Shown piece by piece: positions 20,725 through 32,244 of a DNA stretch of 64,000 nt. The translations under genes were made by a program, and so were the position numbers. The first letter of the stretch is position 1; the number at the start of each line of letters is the position of its first letter. The DNA comes from Aspidiotus rigidus (taxonomy: Eukaryota; Arthropoda; Insecta; Hemiptera; Diaspididae), in assembly GCA_035079385.1 (NCBI GenBank), contig JAVHKY010000059.1, forward strand, positions 794,001-858,000, written 5' to 3'. The notes beneath the pieces were generated by a model. That model made no database searches and had not been told where the DNA came from. It saw only the letters and a program-made list of their open reading frames with translations.

Positions 20725-21326
20725 GGTGTCCGGACTTTTCGGCGGGGATGCCGTTTTAGCGCGGCTTTCTCGGCGTGACGAGTCGACATTTTCGGCGCGA
20801 AGGTGTGATGGGGGAAGGCGATATACGTTTCGAATAGATCGGACATTGAATGGTGACGCAAAAACGAACAATGCTGTAGAGGGAAGCCATCACCACTTCC
20901 AAACAGAACTGGAGTACACCCATCCAACCTTACAAGTTGAGGAACTCGCAGAAAGAAGGGGATATAACGAAGCGGAGAGGGGCGAAAACCCCTCCAAGAG
21001 GAGGAAATATGTGGTCAATGATAGTAAAATCTGGACCATCGTTCAGGACTACGATGAGAGAACAATAATTGAATACTTGCGTGCCATTGATCACTGCTTT
21101 AGGGAATTATGACTATACAAATCATGACGAAGCATTAGCGAACGCTGTTCTGTACAATCATGACAAAGTTTCCACGGATCAGGGTAAGGGGGGGGGGGTG
21201 GAAGACAAGTAAGTCGACCTCCTCGTGGTGTCTTCTGGGTAACGCCAACAGACTTACACAATTTTTGCACCTTCGTGCCGAAACGGTCACGCCGAGATGT
21301 CATTTGCGCCGAAAAGCCCAGGACTC
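20725..21326 (+). mobile_element. MULE-type DNA transposon, deletion derivative
   Basis: The ends are inverted repeats: GGTGTCCGGACTTTTCGGCG at the left and the inverse of GAGTCCTGGGCTTTTCGGCG at the right. The similarity continues for about 80 bp and includes CTCGGCGTGAC and TTTCGGC(G/A)CGAAGGTG. The flanks AATGATGTC and GTTGATGTC match at 7 of 9 positions, consistent with a 9-bp MULE target duplication. The interior encodes only the C-terminal end of a transposase. It interrupts unit 2 of the array. Confidence 0.8.
20842..21112 (+). pseudogene. MULE (FLYWCH-type) transposase C-terminal fragment
   Basis: The frame contains RIDRTLNGDAKTNNAVEGSH then HFQTELEYTHPTL, matching the TNN-x-VEGWH-x-x-F...HP-S signature near the C-terminus of FLYWCH-associated MULE transposases. 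A later block (NDSKIWTIVQDYDERTIIEY) matches the tail of that family. The catalytic DDE core and FLYWCH zinc finger are missing. Its position between MULE-like inverted repeats fits an internally deleted element. Confidence 0.7.
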
Positions 21327-21790
21327 GTTGATGTCACGCACATGTTCAACTTGACTTTTTCTTGACAGTCAATTAACCCAGCTCTCAGCTAGTTCACGGT
21401 GAGAAAATTAGTCTCACCACGAAAGGCCTTAGCCTTAAATCTCTTTGGTCCTAGCTTATATTAGTTTGTGGCCTTAGACCATATAATAACATGAAGCCGC
21501 CGATATAGAGTGTGGCCGACGCTATTAGCCAGTTAGCTTAGCCTAAATGAACGTTTTGGCGACCGACGGTGTATGAGCCGAACCCATTAATGCAATTAAC
21601 GTCGTGTTAACGTTCAGGACCCAACCGACTTACTTTGCGTCCAACGTATTTATCACTACCGGCGGTCTATTTGTACCTTAGCTTGCATACTCAGAGGAGT
21701 AATTATCCCCTATGACGTCTCTCTTTCTTACTTGTACTTTCCTTGTCTTTAGGAATTCCAGTTAACCCATCATTTGGCTAACGAACAGAT
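21327..21790 (+). repeat. Array unit 2
   Basis: Same landmark order as unit 1, with CGTTCAGGACCCAACCGACT at 21611. It is joined to its 5' part across the MULE insertion. Subtracting the insertion gives a spacing of about 480 bp from unit 1. Confidence 0.7.
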
Positions 21791-21879
21791 TGTCTGCCAT
21801 ACGAATAACACAAGGAGAAATAATCATAATGTTACTAATGAACAACGGTGAACTCGACAACTCCAAAAGAACCTTAGTG

Positions 21880-22090
21880 CTGGTCCATCTCGGTTAAATC
21901 GTGCTCGGCATATCTCAAGAAGATTCGGTGATGTGACGGAGGAACACTCGACTCAACATCATGAGCGTGAAGACAAAAGACAATTACAGCAGCAAGGAAG
22001 GCGAAATGCAGTAAAACGACAAGCAATTGATGATATCTGCAAACGACCCTTGAAACTGATTCACAAAAAGGTAAAGGAACAGACCTAACC
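21880..22090 (+). pseudogene. Possible MULE transposase N-terminal fragment
   Basis: A 70-codon open frame: SAGPSRLNRARHISRRFGDV, HEREDKRQLQQQG, then IDDICKRPLKLIHKK and a stop after what could be a splice donor (AAG|GTAAAG). The block KRQAIDDICKRPLKLIHKK recalls the linker between the FLYWCH finger and the catalytic core in MULE proteins. The match is short and from memory, so it is tentative. The fragment sits in ~700 bp of foreign DNA between array units 2 and 3. Confidence 0.3.
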
Positions 22091-22479
22091 GAACCTAACC
22101 ATAACTTAATATTGAACGTTTATAACATACATCATTTTTTTTTTTTGTCAGCTGGTGGTGCACCTTGGTTAATGTAAAATGGATTGGACACAATTGGATC
22201 ACCCAAACTTTGGGAAATTTGTCGAATCGTTCGCATCTGGCTAGAACAGATTATGGTTCAAAATTTGATGATTGATTAGCCGCCAGAAAGGGCGAGAAAG
22301 AAAGGAGACGTCATGGATAAGAAATATATGCCAAAAGAGCGGTGTCTAGGGAATTGGTGACTTGGTTTGAGCCGCCGAACAACGGAGGCTGCAAGTCTAA
22401 TGCCGAAAATCGTCAAGGCGCAGGAATGCGTAGGAGACAGGAAGAAGAGAAAAGGAAGAAGAAGACGCAAGTGGGTCGC

Positions 22480-23160
22480 AGTTGGATATGATATCATACT
22501 TCCATATCCAAGTGAAACCCTTCAAACGGGAAACCTCATGATATACTTCTATAACCCTTCTGAACACTCGAGTGCATTGAAGATGCCACGACCTTATTCA
22601 ACTCATATTTTTTCTGGTCAATCAAATCAGCCTAGCTCAAACTTAGTCTATAGTGAGAAACTTAGGTCAAAACTTGAAGGACCTCGCCCTAAAATGTCAC
22701 GTTGGGCCTGGTTTATGTTAGTTGTAGCCAATTAGATCATACAGTAACATAGGTCAATGCTACCAATTGGAGGTCGGAAAATCAGCCAGTTGGGTCCTAA
22801 ATGGACGTTTTGGTAACCGACGGGGCACGAGCCAAGTCCATTGATGCATTCCAGGGCGCGTTCAAGTTCAGGAACCACCCGGCTAACTTCGCGTCCAATG
22901 TTTCAACGTAATTATCGAACGAAGTCCTTACGTGTCTGTGATATAAAATTCTCCTTGTCACTGTACTTATCACTACAAGCGGTCTATATCGTAGCCTAAC
23001 TTGCATACTCAGAGAAGAAATTGTCCTCTGTGACGTCTCACTTTCTTGCTTCTACTTTCCTTATCTTTAGGGATTTCAACATGTCCGGCCATGATGATAT
23101 TATACCTCCATATCCGATCCTCAATCTCCTTCTGACCACTCAAGTTCAATCGTCTACGCC
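22480..23160 (+). repeat. Array unit 3
   Basis: Carries CTTCCATATCCAAGTGAAAC, AAGGACCTCGCCCTAAAAT, TTCAAGTTCAGGAACCACCC, CTTGCATACTCAGAGAAG and GGCCATGATGATATTATACC in the same order as units 1 and 2. It has a ~60-bp insertion near 22900. Confidence 0.7.
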
Positions 23161-23289
23161 TCCTAGCGACAATCGAAAATGAGCCTCTGATTGCTCGCCC
23201 ATGAAAAATCCTTTATCAGGAGCTACTATTTGTTGTAATTATATCGTATTATGAACTTTTGTCAAAATTAGAAAAACGACTTTAAAACC

Positions 23290-23320
23290 CCTGAAGATGA
23301 TGCGGAAGCATCGAATTGTT
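23290..23320 (+). ncRNA. CTGAAGA-hairpin-GAA module
   Basis: CTGAAGAT followed by GATGC-GGAA-GCATC and GAAT: the same layout as the PLE-1 tail module. No function is shown. Confidence 0.25.
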
Positions 23321-23629
23321 GAAATGAATTTGCGTTGTAATTATTGTGGAAAATGAAGCCATTTTTCAAATTTCTTGTGAAATATAAACTTCAAATTTGT
23401 ATGAATTATTCCCAATAGTGTATAAATACGATATTATCCCCAAATTTTGAGCTTACAATCTCTTTCAATGAATGAAATTTATTGAATTCGCTGAAGACTA
23501 CTTTTTGAAGGATCTCTCCTGCAGATAGAACTCGGCTAGTATAATTCTCTTTGTGCCTTCAATCGAGCTCCTTGCTCAGGAGAGAGCAAAGGTGGAGTTA
23601 ATTCGTTCATCAATTTCATGGTTAAAAAT

Positions 23630-23797
23630 TATGACAAAGGATTGTACTTAAATGAGGAGCGGATTATCAAAAACTACACGAAAATTAGCGGTTATATGAC
23701 CATCTTCAAAGCGTAAACGTAAGAAAATACTTCGCGGCTGCTAATTTTCGCGCAGTTTTTTGTAATCCACTACTCATTTGAGTACAACCCTTTTTCA
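23630..23797. mobile_element. Fold-back/MITE-like element, ~165 bp
   Basis: Arms of about 55 bp: AAGGATTGTACTTAAATGAG at the left against the inverse of GGGTTGTACTCAAATGAGTA at the right. Both continue through GGATTA...CAAAAACT and CGAAAATTAGC(G/A)G. The short central part carries no coding sequence. The target duplication is uncertain. Confidence 0.75.
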
Positions 23798-23799
23798 GA

Positions 23800-24110
23800 A
23801 AGCAAAGGTGTTAAAAGCAAAGAAGAGGACAACGATTAATCAAGAGCTATTACGGGTCAAGTAGGAGGCCAGGCGCTCCTTGCTTGAGAAATGGGGAGCG
23901 AGCTTGCTCAGAGTGAGCTAGGAAAATGGACGACCAGTGCGTTGATAAACAACGTCGATGAGTGGATAAACCGAGACTATGGTTAGCTAAACATTGATCA
24001 GAAGTATGCGACCTTGGCTGCTTCAACAAGTACCTTTATCAAAAGTTAAGGAAAGTTGATCAGGTAACGCATAGGGTGGGATGATGGACCACAGCACACC
24101 TTATTTGGGT
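23800..24110. other. Unassigned sequence
   Basis: Nothing supported. Confidence 0.35.
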
Positions 24111-24119
24111 ATGAGGCGT

Positions 24120-25020
24120 GGAGGCGTATAAGAGTTGAAGCCAGACTTAGTTGTTTTTTCAAGTCTCCCTCCTATCATATACAACTTGGGAGGCGGGGCC
24201 TGTGACATCACAGTCTAAAGACTTCACAGATCAGTTTTCTCAAGTTCCCCTCCTATTATATATAGCTCCAAAGTCCAGGCCTGTGTCGTCCCAATTTGAT
24301 GACGTCATAGGTCAGCCTTGTGACGTCACAGTCTACATTTTTCAGTTCCCACGTGACCTTTAAAACAGGTTCCCCGTCACCCCTCGTTCAACTCCGTGGA
24401 AAAATCCATGAGTTTTTGTCAGCGTGCTCATTGTCTCTTCCTTACCCGTTGTATCGATACAATCTTTACACGTCCAGTTGGAGATATTGAGGTACTTTTC
24501 TAAATCTCCCTTTTATCATATAGCAAGACTGGAAAGCTGAAACTCTTTAAAGTCCCCCAAAAAGTTAAAATTTTTTCAATAACAAATTTTTCTTAGGTTA
24601 GTTTTCGCGTAAGGCAAATTTTTCGAAAAAATCACAGAACAGGTTCCCTGTTGAAAGAGAGGAATGTTGATGACGTCACATACGGATTCAACGGATGATG
24701 ATGACGTTACAAGAAGGTTTAATTTGGTTCACGCCTTTACTTCGCCTTTATTCGCTGTCGAAAATTCACCAGTTTGGGACTGGGCTTATCTTTGCCGGCA
24801 TCGACATCCCAGCAGCCGTCTATTCAAAATCTGCGAATCTAAGTCTGAGTTGACCTCCACCCCCTCCCCTAACTCCCTTGAAATTTTTCGAGGAATTTTG
24901 ATTTGATCTAGAATGATTAGACCAAGAATGGAAGAATGAGTCTCCAAAAGTAGTTCTACTAGACGTCTCGGATGTTGATGACGTCACAAAGAGGTTTAAG
25001 CCGTTTAATATCTTTACCGT
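24120..25020. repeat. TGACGTCA-rich dispersed repeat cluster
   Basis: Repeated phrases include TTTTTCAAGTC(T/C)CCCTCCTATCATATA, GATGACGTCA(C/T)A and ACAGGTTCC(C/T)C, near 24150, 24250, 24370, 24500, 24640 and 24970. Related text occurs at 28.7 and 44.6-44.95 kb. Confidence 0.6.
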
Positions 25021-25034
25021 GCCTTTGTCTGTTA

Positions 25035-25420
25035 CACTACTGAACAGCTATCCTATTATAAAGATTCTATTACGTGATTCTTGGATACTTTTCAACCCTG
25101 AACACGAATCCGTTGTCCGTTTTTTGCTAGCACGTCACAATTTTCAGTAATCACGATAAATATTCACTTAATCATAACAAATATTCTCGTCTACTTGCCG
25201 CGCGCTGTCGCGGGACGTAACGAACGTTTTCGATAGCGACGCTGCTATCGTCGATGTGTTTCGCGACGACGCGCGGCAAGTAAACGAGAACTTAAATCGT
25301 GATTACTAAAAATTGTGACGTGCTAGCAAAAAACGGATAACGGATTCGTGTTCAGCGTTGAAAAGTATCCAAGAATCACGTAATAGAAACTTTGTAACAG
25401 GATAGCTGTTCAGTATAGTG
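25035..25420. mobile_element. Long fold-back element, ~386 bp, nearly full palindrome
   Basis: The left arm runs from CACTACTGAACAGCTATCC and the right arm ends with the inverse of CACTATACTGAACAGC. The arms are ~150 bp with few differences (for example CTAGCACGTCACAATTTT, and its inverse near 25318). The centre is GC-rich and palindromic too: CTTGCCGCGCGCTGTCGCG opposes CGCGACGACGCGCGGCAAG around a small GATAGCGACGCTGCTATC stem. TTA flanks both sides (25032-25034 and 25421-25423), a possible 3-bp target duplication. Confidence 0.88.
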
Positions 25421-25429
25421 TTATCGAAA

Positions 25430-26279
25430 ATTATTTTGTCTTAATTGGTAACTACATTGAGCAACTATAAAAATACATTAAAAATGATCTGTATTTTAGT
25501 CGGCTCCGGCAGAAAGTTTTTGTGTGTTGTCGTCCTTTTTCATTACCACTACCGTATGGCCTTTGTCCACCTTTGTCAAGATCAGGTTGTTCTATCGAAT
25601 CTTATTTGATACCTCCCTCTGCATTACTTGCTTTCTGTCATTAGTTAGGCAGGTATTCTTCTGAATGTCCAATTGTACTTCCCCAATTCCTGTTCGGACT
25701 TCTAGTCTTACGTCATATTCCATGGTTTCACGCGACCTATCGATCTTCTATCCTGGTTGCTCTTCCTCAATCCAGTATTAGACTGAACCTAACCGGTCAC
25801 AGTTGGTTCCTCGTTTCTGAATGCACTTTGGAAGTATTCTAGTAAGTCAACTATAATAAAGTATCCCAATCTGTCAAAACAAGTGTCGAACTTAGCCCCG
25901 CAGTAGCTGTCGAACAGCTGTCGAATTGCTTTTCTGGCAAAACCAGCCACGGGAAATGTGGATTTCTTCCCTGAGTCATAATGTATGGGATTGTCAGTTG
26001 TTCAGTGTTTTCAAATCCAAAAAAGAAATTTAACTCGACTATCCAGAGCAGTAGTAATTTTTGTCGATTGTTGCAAAGTTAGACACTTTCTCCCTTCACT
26101 CCTTAATCACGCCTACTGTCGAAAAACTCTCGAACACCATTTAAATAGCATAGTATCGAAATTTGCACCATTCGACAGTGTCGAACATCTATCGCCCTTG
26201 ACAGATCGGGATAGTTGTACACTTGATGAGATCTTTTTAAAATCAAGAAGTTGAACAAATTTTCTGTTGTTAGTTTTCA
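25430..26279. other. Unassigned sequence
   Basis: Repeated TGTCGAAC words near 25890-26190, otherwise nothing seen. A 89-codon frame at 25985 has no recognisable feature. Confidence 0.35.
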
Positions 26280-26484
26280 ACTTTAAGAACTTCAGCACCA
26301 TTTTGATCCATAACTTAGCCTGGAAAGGTCGTGAAAAATTCGGTCCAGGCTCAAATTATAGATAATATTGAGATAGATTTTTTGTACATTCGAAGTCTAT
26401 GTCTAGCATTTCTCGTTTTGCGCTAGAATAGATTGAGCTCAAAATTCCATTTAACTGGTAACACCATCTTGTCCCATCCGGTAT
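26280..26484 (+). repeat. Dispersed repeat, copy 2
   Basis: Contains GGCTCAAATTATAGATAATA, AATTGAGAT-like text and the end CCATTTAACTGGTAACACCA...GTCCCATCCGGTATA, as in the copies at 14.1-14.5 and 35.1-35.3 kb. Confidence 0.65.
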
Positions 26485-28375
26485 ATGGCTCTGAGTTCGG
26501 GTCCTCCAACTAGGTCTCTCATCCTCTTCCCCAGGCAGCTATAATCACTTTTTGTCTAATAGGAAATTATTACCAAGAATGCAAATTTAGCGAGATACAC
26601 ACTTGCAAGAAAATTGATTCAAGGAGATTCGAGACGTGGTGAAGGAAAACTTTTCGTAGACGAAGGAATTAGAAATTGGTTTGGAAGCTTTTTCCCACCC
26701 TTTTCAATGGGCTCGCTCGCTCGTTGTTTTTTTTCACACTTCGATGAAATAATGTGTCTTTTCAATGGATAACACGAGATAGAATCCCCGACCTAATGTA
26801 TTCGCCGTTACATGAGACAAAATGTGGTACATGTACATCAAAATCGAGCGTGTGAAATAACGTCACGTCAGGGTATAATGATTTTGCATTCACACGTACG
26901 ACTGCGTATACTCATCTCGTTTTTCCGAGGGTCCCGCACACTCTTCGCGGTGTGGCTTACGAACGAGCCGAGTCGATTCAAGGACGTCGTAATGAAACGG
27001 GATTCTGCGACTCAAGGTCGACGAGAGTTATAGCCAGTAGTTATTTTATTACCGCGCCGAACGGAAGTAGGAACATCTCGTTTAGGAAGAGAACGTACAA
27101 CTTTTCCAGCAGCCGTTTCGCATAACGCGACGACTAAAAAATTGTGTGAAATATTTCGAAATATAATTTCAACCACGTCCCAGGTTTAGTACGTAACGCA
27201 ATTGAGAAACGGCGCGCGCCGACGCATTCTAGTATGTGTGTATTTTAAAGTTACATTCGTAGCGAAAAACGCAATGTTCGACAAAATACCTCGCGTTTTC
27301 TCATTCGAATTTGCGGGATACGCACAGTACTTTTGTACAAGGGTTCTCATTTCTAGAATGCGAAAAGAACAAGTGATATGATTGACGAAGGCGAACAATA
27401 CATGTAGAGGGGGGAGGGGGGGGGGTCGTTGCGGAAAACCCGCATCAAAATGTCGCAGGAAGAATCTCGAAAAATTGCGAAAATCGAATTCACAAAATAT
27501 AACCGACTGTCAAATATAAATGTAAAGAAGTACGGAAACGACTAAAATGATACATCGAATACGTCTCATAATACCTATACTACTTAGAGTCCGAAATAAA
27601 GCAACGTCATGAACATCATTTTTCATTTTTTTTTTTTCTCAAGGTTCGATACATCACGTTATTTTCTTTTTCCTCCTCCTTCAAGATTCTAGCCATCGAA
27701 ACGATCATTATATACTAATTTTAGGTATTAATTGGCACGTTATCAACACTCGTTAGCGAAAAAAAAAAAAAAATTGATTTCAAAATTACATTCCGCGTGT
27801 GACAACATACTCCAAGTTTCAATTTTAACTCAACTCGTAGAATTAAATTTCAGCGATATTCTACTCGTACTTAGCTTCCATTCAGTATGCATAGAATGAA
27901 TATTTATGGCCTGCAGTAACTGCAATCTTTCATGCAATTTTAAACCACTAATTTCGAGTGTTCGCGTTATATACCCTCCCGTTTGATTTTTAACCTCTGC
28001 TATTGGTCGTCGACGCGGCGTATTCGTTCAAAATTATTCATGAGGAATTATCAGAAATTATATCGAACGAACGAACAGAAATCTGAGGGCTTTATACACT
28101 TCGAACATTAAATATTAATGCACTCTTGTATAAAATACCGAAAGCATTTTTTTCTTTTTTCGCGTCATGTACCTTTCTACAGTGTCGTCTCGATTGTCTT
28201 GCATCACCTGATCTCATGAAATTCTTTTCGCTCATACGTCTATGGCCTACCTTCGTGTCGTCATCCACGACCTTGGCCTAATATAAAAACTTGCAGAAAT
28301 TTCGACTTTCGATTCTTCACCGAGAGGCTTGGAAAGAATTTAGATCTATAAACCTCTGTAGAGGTGGGCTCGAAG
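26485..28375. other. Unassigned sequence, ~1.9 kb
   Basis: AT-rich with a G-run near 27410. No supported exon or RNA. Confidence 0.4.
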
Positions 28376-28429
28376 GACATTTGAGCTCTGAATCTTCAAA
28401 TGAAACTAAAAGTCACATTAATCTTCCGA

Positions 28430-28620
28430 GTATGCGAGCTAGGGCACAAATACATCGCCGGTAGTGATAAGTAGGTTGGAACACAGGACGCGAACTAACC
28501 CGGTTGGGTCCTGAAAGTTAACACAACAATAAATGTATCTATGTTCTTGGCTCAAACCCCGCCGGTCGCCAAAACGACGGCTTCCTTAACGAAGTTGAAC
28601 GAGGAACGCAGGGAACCTGT
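28430..28620 (-). repeat. Inverted partial copy of the 20-23 kb array unit
   Basis: AGTATGCGAGCTAGGG, TAGTGATAAGTAGGTTGGAA and AACCCGGTTGGGTCCTGAA are the inverse of array-unit landmarks (TCACTACCGGCGGTC, GTTCAGGACCCAACCGG). Confidence 0.6.
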
Positions 28621-28812
28621 TTTATGAGTCATATGGGATTTGGTATTGAGAATTCAAGGAAGCCTAGACCTAGATAAAGCTAGTATAAAGAAGGCCTCGA
28701 AATTTTTCTCGAATCTCGAGCTATATAGGAGGGGGCAAAATAAATTTTTTCAAGTCCCCCTCCTATCATATATAGCTCGAGAGTCGAAATTTTTACAAGT
28801 TTTTTTTTGGAA

Positions 28813-30133
28813 AAAGAGGGTCCTCCTTGGCTCCACATTGGCCAAGCATCTCGTAAACCTTAGAGACGTAGGAAGCCTTGTCCATAACTACGAAGGAGGA
28901 CTCTCTTTTTGATTTTCCAAAATTCGTTAAAGAGGCAAGAAAACTTATTAATGGTAGTGAGGTTATCATTAAGAGCCCCGCTGTAAAGAAAGCCATTTTG
29001 GAACCGAATCGAGTTCCTCCCCTCCTTTACGGATTGCCGAAGATACACAAAGAAAATGCCGATTGTTTCGTATGTTTCCTCCCCCACCTACTCCCTCACT
29101 ATATTCCTGGATAGATGGTCCAAAGCTCGTGTGGAGGTGGAGTCTCCCTACTCAGTTAAGAATTCGAGCGCCCTGGCTGAAAAATTGAAGGACATATACC
29201 TTCCTCCAGGTTCAATTTTGTGCTCGTTTGATGTCGTTGGGCGTTTTCCCAATATCCTTAAGGCTGCCACTATGCAACAAATAGGTAAATTGCTTGTGGA
29301 ATCTGGTACTCCTCATAATGAATTTGGCGAATTTTTCGACTTGTTGAACGCCTGTTGATCGCCTATTTTTTGCAAATTTGATGGTAAATATTTTGAGTTC
29401 CCTGAGGAGGTAGGGATCCCTATAGGTTCCCCCTGGGGTTCTCTTATTTCGGAAGTTTTCATGTCCAAATTTGAGGTCGACCTGTTTTCTTCGGACCAGG
29501 TGTTTTTAAATCACGTTTTCTATTGGCATAGGTACGTGGATGACATATTATGCGTGTGGACCGGTCCTGCGGAGCTCCTTAGTGAGTTTCTCGTTTATTT
29601 AAATAGATTATACCCTTCCATCAAATTTACTCTGGGAGTTGGTGGTTCATCAATAAATTTTCTGGACTTATCCATATCCGTCATTGACGGTGTCCATGAT
29701 TACGGTATTTACCGGAAAAGTACTTCGACCGATATTGCCATCCACGGGTCGTCTTTCGTACCTTTTGCCCATAAAGTAGCTACATTTAATAGCTTAATAT
29801 ATCGCTTCACCCAACTCCCTCTGAGTGAGGTCGGAACTCGTGACGATAAAGCACTTGACTAGAGAGAATCAGGTCAAAGTGGACATTGACCTTATGGTCC
29901 GGAGGAGACTTACAAGGAAAAGTCTCGATTCCACAACCTCCCTCCCCCGTGAACTGCACCTTGATAGGCGAAAACGGTGGATTAGGCTGCTGTTTCTGGG
30001 GAGGTTTTCTTCGGAGTTGAGACGTGTCCTCCGTCCCTTCGGTTTTCGGCCGGCGTTTTATAGAGCCAATACTGTTAAGAACATTAATTCGGTTTTCCAA
30101 ATTATGACCAAAGACATCAACCGACAACGCTGA
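28813..30133 (+). mobile_element. Penelope-like element copy PLE-2, 5'-inverted and decayed
   Basis: From about 28895 the plus strand encodes FPKFVKEARKLINGSEVIIK, PPLLYGLPKIHKENA, CSFDVVGRFPNI, YVDDILCVWTGP, KFTLGVGGSSINFLDLSIS and GFRPAFYRANTVK in correct order but in several frames, with an in-frame stop near 29356. Just upstream, 28893-28813, the minus strand encodes FVVMDKASYVSKVYEMLGQ, which should immediately precede FPKFVKEARK. The first ~80 bp of the element are therefore inverted. No endonuclease domain follows; the copy passes into the next PLE after NTVKNIN. Confidence 0.88.
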
Positions 30134-30302
30134 TGAGGTGTATTTACGGTTTCTCTTTGTGAAGTTTCGGAACCAACGGTTGTCGTTTTCGTCCCATATC
30201 TGGTTTCTCAATAAGTGTTTACAATTGCATTTGAAACTCAAATTTACCTAATTCCGGCTGTTCTCCGATTGTGTTCAGACCACCAAGAAACTGGAGAAAT
30301 TT

Positions 30303-31034
30303 TTGACTGAAAAGTGGATCCGCACCGAGTTGCGGAGGTGGCATGGGAGGTTGAATATCACCACAAGGTTGAACTTGTTGGTCCATTCGAGACTTTCCGG
30401 TGTATTCTCGCCAGGTGAGTTGGGTCTCTTTATTAAGTCGGTCAACCTTAAATGCCGGTCTTTTGAGGCTAAATTGAGGCGTAAGAAAAATAAAAAGCTT
30501 AGCTCCCTCCAAACATCGAATGCCACCGCTGTCCAGAAAGCGAGTACTGATGTCAGCGTTATCCAAAAATTTTTACCGCGGATTATAAATTGTAGTAATG
30601 TTGAGTTTGAGAGTGATGAGTTGAATCTCTTGGAAAAGGGCTTAAAATTCGGGTTAACCCCTCCTAATAATGCTGACACTTTGGCCAATGTCGTTGCGGA
30701 CCTCGAAATAAAAATTGGGCCTGGGGTCAATACTCAGAAAGCTTGTGCTGCCTTTGTTCGTCATACCCCCCTCCCTCGGATAAATGATCTTGCTTTGGAG
30801 GTGATTAAGAGGATTAAGAGGAAAGTCAGGGAGGAGGGCTTAACTATTACTAAGGCTGATAAAGGGAATGCCATTGTAGTTATGGAGAAGTCCTCTTATG
30901 TCTCCAAGGTCTATGACGTTCTCGACCAGTATGGCGCCAAGGTAAATGTGGAATTTAATTTTCCAAATCGCGTTAAAGAAGTTGGACGTGTTATAAACAA
31001 TAGCGAATTTATTATCAAAACCCCCTTCGCTTAA
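30303..31034 (+). pseudogene. PLE-3 N-terminal domain and start of RT
   Basis: Frame of 243 codons ending at TAA. It contains LNLLEKGLKFGLTPP, the N-terminal PLE motif before the RT, then EGLTITKADKGNAIVVMEKS, SYVSKVYDVLDQYG and RVINNSEFIIKTP. The same frame continues past the stop as RLDPNPVPPLLYGLPKVHKK up to the frameshift at about 31120, so the TAA is a simple point lesion. The region before residue 1 may extend upstream to about 30270 (TTKKLEKF). Confidence 0.85.
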
Positions 31035-31047
31035 AAGATTTCTCGCC

Positions 31048-32244
31048 TTGATCCCAACCCTGTGCCGCCTTTATTGTACGGGCTGCCTAAGGTTCATAAG
31101 AAGGACACTCCGATGCGGCCGGTCTTTCCTTTGTGTTTTCCCCACGTACTTCTTGGCAAAATTTTTGGACCGTTGGTTTAAATCTAGAGTAGAATTTGAG
31201 TCATCCTACTCTGTGAAGAATTCGGTCTCTCTGGCTGATAAGCTTAAAGATGACATTCTTCCGCCTGATTCTACCCTATGCTCTTTTGACGTAGTCGGCT
31301 TATTTCCCAGTATCCCCAGAGCTACTGCCATGCAGCATGTGGGAGACCTCTTGGTCCAATCTAATATCTGTCACGAAGAACTGGCAGAATTTTTCAATTT
31401 ACTCAATATTTGTTGGTCTCCCAATTTTTGCAAATTTGAAGGGAAATTTTTCGAATTTCCAGAGGAGGTAGGTATCCCTATTGGCTCTCCTCTGGGTTCC
31501 CTCACTTCGGAGGTTTTCATGTCTAAATTTGAGCTCGATCTTTTTTCCTCTGGTCAGGGGCTTTTGGGTCATATACATTATTGGCACAGGTATGTTGATG
31601 ATGTGTTGTGCATGTGGACCGGTCACCGAGATCTCCTTTTGGAGTTTCTTAGGTATCTTAACAGTTTGTATCCTTCCATCAAATTCACTTTAGAAGTAGG
31701 CGGTTTATCTATAAATTTGTTGGACCTTACTATCTCTAATAGAGAAGGTGTCCATGAATCCGCTATAGATAGAAAAGATACCTCGACCGATATTACTGTC
31801 CACGGTAGATCTTTCTGCCCTGTTGCCCACAAAATTGCCGGTTTCAATAGTTACATCCACCGGTTGACTAGTATTCCATTGGGTAACCTCGCTTTTCAAC
31901 AGGAGCTTTTGACTACAAAGCACTTGGCCAGAGTGAATGAGGTCAGCTTAGATATTGACTTGATGGTCCATAGAAAATTGACTCGGAAAAGCCTTGATTC
32001 CACTACCTCCCTCCCCCGCAATCCGGTGTCAAATAGTAGAAAACGTTGGATTAGGCTCCCCTTTTTGGGAAAATTCTCTTCCCAGTTAGGTTGTGTCCTC
32101 CGCCCATTTGGGTTTCGCCCAGTGTATTACAATCTTAACACTGTAAAAAGTCTGTTCGTTAAGCTGAAGAACCCCATCCCACTGGTCGAAAAGAGTATGG
32201 GGTTTACAAAATGGAGTGTAATGACTGTAATGGAATCTACATAG
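31048..32244 (+). pseudogene. PLE-3 reverse transcriptase
   Basis: From about 31125 the frame encodes the RT palm: SYSVKNSVSLADKLK, STLCSFDVVGLFPSIPRA (first catalytic Asp), GIPIGSPLGSLTSEVFMSKF (Gly-rich motif, intact here), HYWHRYVDDVLCMWTG (catalytic YVDD), IKFTLEVGGLSINLLDLTIS, then the thumb-like KRWIRLPFLGKFSSQLGCVL and RPFGFRPVYYNLNTVKSLF. The first ~25 codons of the frame are out-of-phase noise. It runs out of frame shortly before the GIY-YIG domain. Confidence 0.9.

Noticed and set aside
22080..22100. CCTAACCGAACCTAACC, resembling the insect telomere repeat
   Set aside because: Only two imperfect units; far too short for telomeric DNA.
30130..30170. CTGATGAG near the PLE-2/PLE-3 junction as a hammerhead core
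   Set aside because: No helix II can be formed between it and the next GAA; likely chance.
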